Assembly: GCA_030145105.1 (NCBI GenBank)
Contig: JAQYWF010000005.1
Coordinates: forward strand, 1-37,097
Source: Desulfosarcina sp.
Lineage (GTDB): Bacteria; Desulfobacterota; Desulfobacteria; Desulfobacterales; Desulfosarcinaceae
DNA: 37,097 nucleotides
Direction of reading: 5' to 3'
Both the position numbers and the translations under genes were made by a program. Every line of letters starts with the position of its first letter. Position 1 is the first letter of the stretch. The notes beneath the pieces were generated by a model. The model was not told the DNA's origin. It searched no databases and saw only the letters and a program-made list of their open reading frames with translations. Shown one piece after another: positions 1 to 8,110 of this stretch.

Positions 1-48
1 ATTATCTTCAAGAATACATTACCGACCTTCAGGACGCTGTACAGGATT

Positions 49-173
49 GACGGTTCCGGAAAAAACCCGATATCTGCGTTATGCTTCACCCCTCGTCACT
101 GCGACGTACTCCCATGTACGACTCGTTCCTCGGGGTTCGCAAGCCTTGATCTCGGGCTTTTTACGTAACCGTC
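49..173. repeat. Dispersed inverted-repeat-bounded element, copy 1
   Basis: Ends gacggttccggaaaaaaccc and gggctttttacgtaaccgtc are imperfect inverted complements; shares 'cccgatatctgcgtta.gcttca.ccctcgtca.tgcg' and 'gcaagccttgatctcgggct' with copy 2 at 974-1188. Confidence 0.75.
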
Positions 174-188
174 TAAATAGGATGAACC

Positions 189-968
189 ATGATAGAAATC
201 ACCATTGATGGACAGGCCTATGCGGCTGAGGAGGGCCAGACCGCCCTTCAGGCGGCCCGGGAAAACGGAATCAGCATCCCGACCCTGTGTTACCATCCAG
301 CGTTGAAACCCTCCGGGTCGTGCAAGCTTTGCGCGGTTGAGGTGACCGGACGGACCGGCGGCCGACAGATCGCCATGCTCTCGTGCATCCTTAAAGTCTC
401 CGATGGCCTGGATATCAGAACCACCGGTCCCATCGTGGAGGCAGCCCGCAAAAAAGCCTTTAAAAACCTGCTGCGCATGGCGCCCCAGTCGACACGGCTG
501 CGTCAGATGGCCATGGATTACGGTGTGGATCTTGGACCGCCGCCGGACGGTTGCGTGCGCTGTCGCCTGTGCATCCGGGTGTGCAAGGAGATCGTCGGTG
601 CGGGCGCCCTGAAAATGAAGAAGGTTGACGCGTTCAGTTGTGTGGTGCCGGAGCCGGACCGCTGTATTGGCTGCGGCACCTGCGCCAATATTTGCCCCAC
701 CGGTGCGATCCGCGTGGAAGATCGTGAGAACGTCCGCACGGTGACCATCCGGGATGAACTGATCGGCAAACACCCCCTGGAGCGATGCGAGGGCTGTGGC
801 CGCTGGTTTGCCACCACTCGGTTTATGGACTACATCGAGCGCCGTACCGCTCCCCATCCCCATGTCAAGGAGACCCACAAATACTGCCCCACCTGTGCCA
901 AGCTCTTTTCGGACCGGACGCGGGCGCTGACCGATCATGCGGTGAAGACGCGTATGCCCGGTCATTGA
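189..968 (+). CDS. 2Fe-2S/4Fe-4S ferredoxin-like subunit (HoxU / NuoG N-terminal-like)
   Basis: N-terminal 2Fe-2S domain (CYHPALKPSGSCKLC...SC), two 4Fe-4S motifs (CVRCRLCIRVC, CIGCGTCANIC), and an extra C-terminal CxxC pair (CEGC...CPTC). Confidence 0.85.
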   Translation: MIEITIDGQAYAAEEGQTALQAARENGISIPTLCYHPALKPSGSCKLCAVEVTGRTGGRQIAMLSCILKVSDGLDIRTTGPIVEAARKKAFKNLLRMAPQSTRLRQMAMDYGVDLGPPPDGCVRCRLCIRVCKEIVGAGALKMKKVDAFSCVVPEPDRCIGCGTCANICPTGAIRVEDRENVRTVTIRDELIGKHPLERCEGCGRWFATTRFMDYIERRTAPHPHVKETHKYCPTCAKLFSDRTRALTDHAVKTRMPGH

Positions 969-973
969 AAATT

Positions 974-1188
974 GGCGGTTCCGTATAAAGCCCGATATCT
1001 GCGTTACGCTTCATCCCTCGTCATTGCGGAGTACCATATGTACGCTGCCTGCGGCACCCGCGATAGCGGTATTCTCGGGATGGAACATGAATGTTCGCCG
1101 TAATGATGAAGATCGATATACGGTTCGCTCGCCAAAACTCGCTTTTGCGGCCCGCAAGCCTTGATCTCGGGCTCTATACGAAACCGCC
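974..1188. repeat. Dispersed inverted-repeat-bounded element, copy 2 (longer than copy 1)
   Basis: Ends ggcggttccgtataaagccc and gggctctatacgaaaccgcc are near-perfect inverted complements; interior shared with copy 1. Confidence 0.75.
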
Positions 1189-1223
1189 TGAAAGGCACCT
1201 TTTTACGAGGTCAAAAAAAGCGG

Positions 1224-1259
1224 AAAAAAAACCCCTTCCACGTGGAAAGGGGTTTTTTA
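1224..1259. terminator. Bidirectional intrinsic terminator between convergent transcripts
   Basis: aaaaaaaccccttccacgtggaaaggggtttttt: GC stem with A-run and T-run on either side, between the + ferredoxin gene and the - acs operon. Confidence 0.85.
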
Positions 1260-1283
1260 TTAGGGGCCGATTTTAATCGGCGC

Positions 1284-2180
1284 TTAGATTTCCAGCCAGG
1301 AGTCTGAATACAGGGTTTTGCCGAGGATGACATCCACGGTTTTGGCGTAATCCAGCAATTCTTTTGAGAGGCTGGCGCGATCGGGTTCGGTGCCGTCCAG
1401 CATGCCGTAGATCAGGTCCACGATATCCTGGCGTTCGCCCTTGCAGATGGCCGTTTGCTGCTCGTCACGCGGATCGGTGATGATCGATTCCATGCCGCAT
1501 TTCATCAACATCACCGTGTAGGTCTGGTTCAGGATAGGACGCAGGTGGTCGGGCGGTCCGTTGGAGATGTTGGAGAGGCCGCAGGTGCTCCTGGCGCCCG
1601 GGGCTATATCCGGGATCATCTTCTGGAACTCCATCAGGCTGATGGCCTGGGGCTGCTGGATGTTGACCGGGGTTACGATGCCGTCCACCCAGATCTTTTC
1701 GTTGGGAATGCCGGCTTCATTTGCGAAATAAAGCAGTTCCACGCACAGGGCGGCACGCTCGTTCTCATCGCGGGGAAGGCCATCGGGGCCCCACATCAGG
1801 GCGACGAAATCGGCGTTGTACTCGGCCGTCATGGGCACCATCCGCTCGTAACGGTTGGGACGGCACATGATGGAGTTGACGATGTGCGGCGTGCCGGCAG
1901 GGATCTGCTTGATTACCTTCAGGGCCGCTTCGATGGCGTCAATGTTGGAGGTGTCCAGGGCCAGGGGCAGATCCGGCACCACATCCTGAACCACTTCGAC
2001 TACCCACGGCATCAACTCGTGCCCGTCTTTCTTGGCAGGTCCCAGGTTGATATCGATGTAGTCCATCCTTTTCTCTTTTTGAAAAAGGGCTTCTTCCTGG
2101 ATCGGCTTGGGATCCCGCTCCTTGAAGGCGCGACCGATCTTTGTCGAAATGACATTCAAACTTTCGCCGATAAGTAGCAT
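1284..2180 (-). CDS. acsE: Methyltetrahydrofolate:corrinoid/iron-sulfur protein methyltransferase
   Basis: ORF 1284..2210; start likely at MLLIGESLNVISTKIG (2180) with a ggaag RBS upstream. Pterin-binding family sequence (LALDTSNIDAIEAAL, GLSNISNGPP); sits in the acs operon. Confidence 0.92.
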   Translation of the reverse strand: MLLIGESLNVISTKIGRAFKERDPKPIQEEALFQKEKRMDYIDINLGPAKKDGHELMPWVVEVVQDVVPDLPLALDTSNIDAIEAALKVIKQIPAGTPHIVNSIMCRPNRYERMVPMTAEYNADFVALMWGPDGLPRDENERAALCVELLYFANEAGIPNEKIWVDGIVTPVNIQQPQAISLMEFQKMIPDIAPGARSTCGLSNISNGPPDHLRPILNQTYTVMLMKCGMESIITDPRDEQQTAICKGERQDIVDLIYGMLDGTEPDRASLSKELLDYAKTVDVILGKTLYSDSWLEI

Positions 2181-2332
2181 ACGATCTTCCTTTCTTTTTC
2201 TCGGCATCATGCTCCGGCCAGTGCTCCGGCCACGGATGACGCTATTGCCAACATGATGGCCGGCGTGCCGGCCAGGAAACGACGATCAGGGCGGACTGAA
2301 TGCCCGCTCCTGACCGTTAGATCACACAGCGG

Positions 2333-3670
2333 TTACGCTCTGAGGAAGCCGGGGATATGTGCGGCCTCCCGGGGACCCACGGTAATGGTCCAGCCGGGCA
2401 GTTCCTCTTCCACGTCGCCTACGATGGAGGCGGCATAGCCGGGAATGACCAGTTCCTGGTGCTTTATCTTGTCGGTGATGCCGCTTTTTTTGACGAACAT
2501 GCCCACATCGTCGCCGGCGAACTTGCCTGCGGCCCAGGCGGTGAGAACGGACAGTCCTTCGGAGTCTTTGATCAGCAGCCAGGTGGGTACCTTGCTGGCC
2601 TCGATCTCACCGGATACGATGAAGTAGGTCAGGGCAAAGTTGGTGGTCACCAGCACGCGTGAGCTCTCATCGGGATTGTTGACCGGATAGATGCCCTCGG
2701 TGACCATCATGGGCCGCTGCGGGTCGGTGAAGATGTTGAGACGCTCTAGCAGCAGCGGAAACAGACTCTCGCCGGCAAAGTCGGACATGACCACGATGCC
2801 GCCATACTTGGCAACATACATGGCACCCAGCATGGTCTCCGTGTCCAGATTGGAAGCCATTTCGCAGGGGAAGGCGATGGTGGGGAAACCCACTGCCCGG
2901 TTACCGTTCTTCAGGGCGGCACGACGCAGGGCGATCATGTCTTGGTGGCATTGTTTGGGTTCGCGTGAACCGGGGTCAAGGACCAGATCCTTGAGGCCCA
3001 TGCCGGTGAGTTTTTCGGACAGCGGAAGCAGGCCTTCGATGGAATCGGCCTTGATGGCCAGGGGCAGGTCGTTCTCTTTGGCAATGGCACCGAAAGCATC
3101 GACGTTGGCCGCAGTGGCGGCGTACATCAGGGGGCGCTTGAAGGCACAGGCGGCCACGCCGGCCTTCATCACGTCGGCGTCTTCGGTCATCAGAATCAGG
3201 TTGAATTCCGAGGTCTCGGCCACCTGTTTGGCCACGGCGGCAAAGGCGTCGGCATTTCCGCCCGCATCTTTGACGGCCACCAGCTCCGGACGCAGGTTCA
3301 GGCCCACACGCTCGAACTGCAGGGCGTTCCAGCCTTTGAGTTTGGCTGTCAGGTCTGCCGCGGTAATGTCGGAACCCACTTGGGCCGCCAGTAGAGTCGG
3401 ATTGTAAAAGGTTTTTTCATGGCGGTATTGAACGGTCTCGCCGCCGGTGGTGGCCTTGCGCACGCCCTTGCCCAGAACAACCGGACGAATGGGAGGTGCG
3501 GAGGCTTCGGAGAGTTGTGCCCTCGCGTCGTCGGAGACGTAGGGGCAGGCGTCCAACTCTGCCTTGCCGGATGCCAGGTTCATGGCAAAGGCAAGACAGG
3601 TGGGTACCCCGCATTCCTTGCAGTTGGTCTTGGGCAGGAGTTTGAATATCTGAATACCGGTTAATGCCAT
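2333..3670 (-). CDS. acsC: Corrinoid/iron-sulfur protein large (gamma) subunit
   Basis: N-terminal GIQIFKLLPKTNCKECGVPTCLAFAM 4Fe-4S motif; CFeSP gamma-like length and context. Confidence 0.93.
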   Translation of the reverse strand: MALTGIQIFKLLPKTNCKECGVPTCLAFAMNLASGKAELDACPYVSDDARAQLSEASAPPIRPVVLGKGVRKATTGGETVQYRHEKTFYNPTLLAAQVGSDITAADLTAKLKGWNALQFERVGLNLRPELVAVKDAGGNADAFAAVAKQVAETSEFNLILMTEDADVMKAGVAACAFKRPLMYAATAANVDAFGAIAKENDLPLAIKADSIEGLLPLSEKLTGMGLKDLVLDPGSREPKQCHQDMIALRRAALKNGNRAVGFPTIAFPCEMASNLDTETMLGAMYVAKYGGIVVMSDFAGESLFPLLLERLNIFTDPQRPMMVTEGIYPVNNPDESSRVLVTTNFALTYFIVSGEIEASKVPTWLLIKDSEGLSVLTAWAAGKFAGDDVGMFVKKSGITDKIKHQELVIPGYAASIVGDVEEELPGWTITVGPREAAHIPGFLRA

Positions 3671-3738
3671 ACTATTCTCCTTATCTGTATGGGCAATTCG
3701 TCCGGTCGCAGCGACCGGGGAATCGGTTCGTCTATGAT

Positions 3739-3768
3739 GACGGGACGGGCACTGCTGCCCGCCCCGTC
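3739..3768. other. Strong intercistronic GC hairpin between acsB and acsC
   Basis: gacgggacgggc-actgct-gcccgccccgtc; no T-run on the minus (operon) strand. Confidence 0.6.
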
Positions 3769-3779
3769 GTTTTTACCTG

Positions 3780-5993
3780 TTAGCCGATCAGCGGATCCAT
3801 GGAGAGGGCCGGATGGCCTTTTTCCTGGAGGAAGGGCAGGATCTCCTCCTCGGTGATACCCACGGTTTCGTCGGCGATCATGTCGTAAAAGTTATCAATT
3901 CCCATGGCCTTGCCGGCTTTTTCCAGACGCTCCTTGATCTCTTCTTTGAGAATCTTGGGCATCCAGACCATGCGTGCCAGGCCGCCGTCACCCTTGATGA
4001 ACTTGCCCTGGGTGATGTTGTACTTGGAGTGGCCCACGAATCCGGGCGAGGAGGCACCGCCGCCCATGACGCCGGCCAGGGTGGTGAATTTCATGCCGCA
4101 GGGGGTCTCCCCGGCGTAGTCACGACCCACGGTCATCACGCCGTTGCATGACGGCAGCATGGCCGCGATGCACTCGCAGCAACCGCAGGTGGTCATGGGA
4201 TCGGTGACCATGGAATAGAAGTTGTAGTGGGTCACGGCGCCGCGGGAGGCCTTGTAGACGAAGTCGTTGACGCCCTTCCACTGGCCCATCACCGGATCGA
4301 TGCACTCACCCTTTTCAATGGGTTGGTTGGGGCCGGTGGGGTTGATCTCGAAAGAGGCCTTGCAGTCCATCCAGTTGTAGGCGCCGCAAAGGCCGGTCCG
4401 TTCCGGGCTTACCGAACAGACATGGCTGGGGGCAAAAGACTGGCACAGGGTGCAGGAGTAATAGATCTCCACGTCCTCGTCGGTCATTTTTTCTACACGC
4501 TCGTCGCGCATCTTGTATTCGGCACGCGCCGTTTTGGTAAGTTTATCGACATCGGCTTTTTTGGTCTTCAGGGTCACCTGAACCTTGTCCAGGATCTTGC
4601 CGAAGTCCTGGTGGAACTTGGCGTGCAGGACGACACCGATGTCCTTGAGGGTAAAGCCCTTCTCGATGCCGGCCTTGCTGATGCGCACCCAGGAGATGTC
4701 GCGTTGACCGATGTGCATGATACCCTGGATGTAGTTGATCAGATGGTGGATCTGGCGCTCCAGGATCGGCTCGAAGTCGGCCTGCATCTCGCGGCCGGCC
4801 ACCTGAACGAAGATACCCATGGGGAAGGTGTCTCCTTCCTTGATGTCGGTGATTTCCGGACCATCGACGATCACCTTGCCGTCTTCGATTGCGTTCATAT
4901 CGGCCATCTTGACCAGCTCGGTGCACTGGGTCTTGCCGCCGCCGCATTGGGCGTAAAGGTCGGCACCGCGTACACGCTCACCCTCGTAAGCCGGACCGAA
5001 GGCGCAGGGAATCTCGATGTCGGAGATGATGGTTTTGAGCCCGCGGACTTCCACGGAGCGCTGGCACATTTCATCGTGGGGTACATTGGCCACGACGTGC
5101 TCGTAGGTACAGATACCCGTCGGCAGGATTTCGGGAATGTCGGTGTCCGCCAGGGTCGGGAAACCCCAGTTGACGCAGCCGGCAGCGGCCACACCCCACT
5201 CGGTGCCGATGTCGCCCAGGGCGTTGACGAAGGCAAATACGCGGTCTTTGTTGTAGTGCAGGATTTTTTGGTGGTCACCGGGTTTGACACCACCGAAGGC
5301 CATGGCCGCGCGGTTGGCGAATCCGAGGGCGAAGACGGCCGAGGAGATGTCCGGCCCGAAGGGAACGATACGGGTGTTCCAGCCGATCTGGACACCGGCT
5401 TCCAGGAGCTGGTCGATCAGCGTGGTGCCATTGTGGTTGGCCGCGCAGAAGATGTAGAGGCTTCTTCTCTGGTACTCTTCGACGATTTCCTTGGCGATTT
5501 CCGGATTTGGGGCGGCGCCGACCATGGCGGCAAAACCGGGTGCCGAGCCGTCTACGAACTCCACGCCGCGTTTTCTCAGGATGGTGTCGTCCGCCGGGCC
5601 CACCCAGATCTTGCCGGCATCGATGTCCGGGTCCTCTTCGGGATGGTAGAAGTCCGGTTGGTCCAGGATACGCAGGGCTTCCAGGATCTCGTAAGAGAAG
5701 ATGGCGGCCATGCCGGCGTCCAGAAGGGGGCCCAGGTAGGGCAGGTGGTTCTTGCCCTTGACATGCGGGGGCAGCAGGCCCCGGGCGAATGCCAGGGGTT
5801 TTTTCAGATCTTCCAGGGTCTCCACCTTCATGCCGGTGAGGGAGTAAATCACCGGCAGGTAGTAGGCGGTGTTGGGAAATCCGATCTTGGTATCGGCGTT
5901 GTAAGTGTCAAGTGCCTTCTTGTAGCGGCCTTCAGCGCTGGAAACTACTTTGTATCCACCCTGAATGGCGGCAAATGCGACTAATTTCGACAT
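3780..5993 (-). CDS. acsB: CO-methylating acetyl-CoA synthase (ACS alpha subunit)
   Basis: 737 aa; A-cluster region CTLCQSFAPSHVCSVSPERTGLCGAYNW and CGCCECIAAMLPSCNGVM. Confidence 0.95.
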   Translation of the reverse strand: MSKLVAFAAIQGGYKVVSSAEGRYKKALDTYNADTKIGFPNTAYYLPVIYSLTGMKVETLEDLKKPLAFARGLLPPHVKGKNHLPYLGPLLDAGMAAIFSYEILEALRILDQPDFYHPEEDPDIDAGKIWVGPADDTILRKRGVEFVDGSAPGFAAMVGAAPNPEIAKEIVEEYQRRSLYIFCAANHNGTTLIDQLLEAGVQIGWNTRIVPFGPDISSAVFALGFANRAAMAFGGVKPGDHQKILHYNKDRVFAFVNALGDIGTEWGVAAAGCVNWGFPTLADTDIPEILPTGICTYEHVVANVPHDEMCQRSVEVRGLKTIISDIEIPCAFGPAYEGERVRGADLYAQCGGGKTQCTELVKMADMNAIEDGKVIVDGPEITDIKEGDTFPMGIFVQVAGREMQADFEPILERQIHHLINYIQGIMHIGQRDISWVRISKAGIEKGFTLKDIGVVLHAKFHQDFGKILDKVQVTLKTKKADVDKLTKTARAEYKMRDERVEKMTDEDVEIYYSCTLCQSFAPSHVCSVSPERTGLCGAYNWMDCKASFEINPTGPNQPIEKGECIDPVMGQWKGVNDFVYKASRGAVTHYNFYSMVTDPMTTCGCCECIAAMLPSCNGVMTVGRDYAGETPCGMKFTTLAGVMGGGASSPGFVGHSKYNITQGKFIKGDGGLARMVWMPKILKEEIKERLEKAGKAMGIDNFYDMIADETVGITEEEILPFLQEKGHPALSMDPLIG

Positions 5994-6033
5994 ACTCTAT
6001 TCCTCCTTCGTTGAGGATCTGGTTGAAATTCAA

Positions 6034-8061
6034 TTATCCTTCCAGTGCCTGGCGGTCGGCCATATCCATCAGGACGCGCTCCCTGGCCTTGTCGATGCCC
6101 AGCTCTTTGCGCTTCTTGTCGATGTGGGCGATCATCATCTGGGCATGCTTGATGGGATCGGCTTCCAGGTCCCACCTGCCGCCGTAAATCTTTTCCATCT
6201 CTTTGGACAGGTAGTCGTGGAATACCGGGGCACCGGAGGTGGGCAGGTGCAGGCCGAAGACCGTGTAGACGCCCGAGGAGACGAAGTAGTGGCCGATGGA
6301 GATGGCTTTTTCGCTCATCCATTCCGGGGCGCTGCCGGCCAGCGGCAGGTCACAGATGTCCTTGCCCAGACCGCCGGCCTTGACCACTTCGGTGGCTGCC
6401 AGCAGAAGGCGGCTGTTGTCGACGCAGGAACCCATGTGCAGAACCGGCGGAATACCCACGGTTTCGCATACCTCGGCCAGGCCCGGACCGCAGTGAACGG
6501 CGGCGGATTCCGGGGTCAGCAGCCCTTCCATGGCGCAGGCGATGCCGTTGCAGCCGGTGGTCAGGACGATGACGTCGTTCTTGATCAGTTCCTTGACGAC
6601 CTGGATGTGGGCCTCGTTGTGGCGGGTGCGGGCGTTGTTGCAGCCCACGACGCCGGCCACGCCTCGGATGCGGCCGTTGATGATGTTGTCGTTCAGGGTA
6701 TAGTAGGTCCCACGGAAGGTGCCGCCCAGGTGATACTGAACGGATTCCACGCTGAAACCGCCGATGGCCGATGCCTTGTACTGGGGGATCATGACTTCAC
6801 TGCCGCGGTTTTTGAAGTTGTCGATGGCCATGCGGACGATCTTTTCCGCATCTTCCAGGGCGTGGTGCTCGTCGAACTCGATGTGGATCACGTTTTCCTG
6901 CTCCATCTTGGCGATGGGGTGGGTGGTGATCAGTTTGGTGTGGAAGCACTTGGCCACGTTGGCCAGGTTCTGGAACACGCACTGGATGTCCACCACCATG
7001 GCGTCGCAGGCGCCGGTGATGATGGCCAGCTCCTGCTGCAGGTAGGTACCGGCCTGGGGCACGCCGTGACGCTGGAAAATTTCGTTGGCCGTGCAGCAGA
7101 TGCCGCCCAGTTGAATGCCTTTGGCGCCCTTGGATTTGGCGTACTCGATCATTTCCGGCTTCTGGCTCATGGCCACGATCATCTCGGAGAGTACCGGCTC
7201 ATGGCCGTGGACGATGATGTTGACGTGGTCTTCCTTCAAGACGCCCAGGTTGGCTTCGGACTGCAGGGGGTAGGGGGTGCCGAAGAGCACGTCCTGCAGG
7301 TCCGTGGCGATCATGGAACCGCCCCAACCGTCGGCCAGGGAAGCGCGGGTGCACTGTTTGACGATATTCTTGTAGTCCTGGTCCACACCCATATGAGTGC
7401 GGTGCATGATTTCGACGATCTCGCGGTCTATGTTACGCGGTTTCACACCATTTTTGGTCCATTTTTCATACAGGGGGGCCGGCGCGCGTTTGAGGTAGTC
7501 CAGTTCGCCTTCGGCCTTGCCCCATTCATTGAGGGCTTTTTCGGCCACTTCCAGAGCGATTTCATCGATGTTGCGGTCCTGGACCGCACCATCCGCTTCC
7601 ACGGTTGTGGCCACGCCAAAGTGCGGTGCAACCGCCAGCAGCTTATTGGTGTCCTTGATTTTGTAGGCTTCGGTCTCCTTGCGGGCCGCACTCATAAACA
7701 CTTCGGCCACACAGCGGCCATGGTCGGAGTGGGCGGCTGCACCGGCGGCCACCATGCGGGCAAAGTTACGGGCTGCGATGGTATTGGCCGTGGCGCCGCA
7801 CAGGCCCTTGCGGGTGTCTTCACCGTCGATACCGCCCTTGGGCAGGGGCAGGCGGCAGGGGCCCATGGCACAGTTTTTACAGCAGATTCCCTGGAGGCCA
7901 ATCGCGCAGGGTTTCATCTGGGCCGCGCGGTCGAATACCGTGTCGATATTCAGTTGCTGGGCTCGGGCGATCAGTTCCTGGGTTGATTTATCGATGGATG
8001 AAGCGATGGGGTCGGCCAGTTTGGGGGCCTTCGCCGCGGCTGTCTTATTAATTTCTGCCAT
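6034..8061 (-). CDS. cooS: Anaerobic carbon monoxide dehydrogenase catalytic subunit
   Basis: 675 aa; CAIGLQGICCKNCAMGPCRLP cluster-binding motif, GGICCTANE; acsA/cooS family; adjacent to acsB. Confidence 0.94.
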   Translation of the reverse strand: MAEINKTAAAKAPKLADPIASSIDKSTQELIARAQQLNIDTVFDRAAQMKPCAIGLQGICCKNCAMGPCRLPLPKGGIDGEDTRKGLCGATANTIAARNFARMVAAGAAAHSDHGRCVAEVFMSAARKETEAYKIKDTNKLLAVAPHFGVATTVEADGAVQDRNIDEIALEVAEKALNEWGKAEGELDYLKRAPAPLYEKWTKNGVKPRNIDREIVEIMHRTHMGVDQDYKNIVKQCTRASLADGWGGSMIATDLQDVLFGTPYPLQSEANLGVLKEDHVNIIVHGHEPVLSEMIVAMSQKPEMIEYAKSKGAKGIQLGGICCTANEIFQRHGVPQAGTYLQQELAIITGACDAMVVDIQCVFQNLANVAKCFHTKLITTHPIAKMEQENVIHIEFDEHHALEDAEKIVRMAIDNFKNRGSEVMIPQYKASAIGGFSVESVQYHLGGTFRGTYYTLNDNIINGRIRGVAGVVGCNNARTRHNEAHIQVVKELIKNDVIVLTTGCNGIACAMEGLLTPESAAVHCGPGLAEVCETVGIPPVLHMGSCVDNSRLLLAATEVVKAGGLGKDICDLPLAGSAPEWMSEKAISIGHYFVSSGVYTVFGLHLPTSGAPVFHDYLSKEMEKIYGGRWDLEADPIKHAQMMIAHIDKKRKELGIDKARERVLMDMADRQALEG

Positions 8062-8110
8062 CAGAGGTTCCTCCTCGTATTGATTTTGGCAAGGGTTAGC
8101 GATTCAAAGT

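Noticed and set aside
96-965. 289-aa minus ORF opposite the HoxU-like gene
   Set aside because: The + strand protein has several intact Fe-S motifs; the minus ORF runs into the repeat and has no motif.
4227-5984. 585-aa + strand ORF opposite acsB
   Set aside because: Antisense to a clearly conserved gene; composition (His/Gly/Asp/Val-rich) is typical of the complementary frame of a GC-rich gene, with no recognisable motifs.
5965-7986. 673-aa + strand ORF opposite cooS
   Set aside because: Same antisense frame-bias artefact; cooS motifs on the minus strand are unambiguous.
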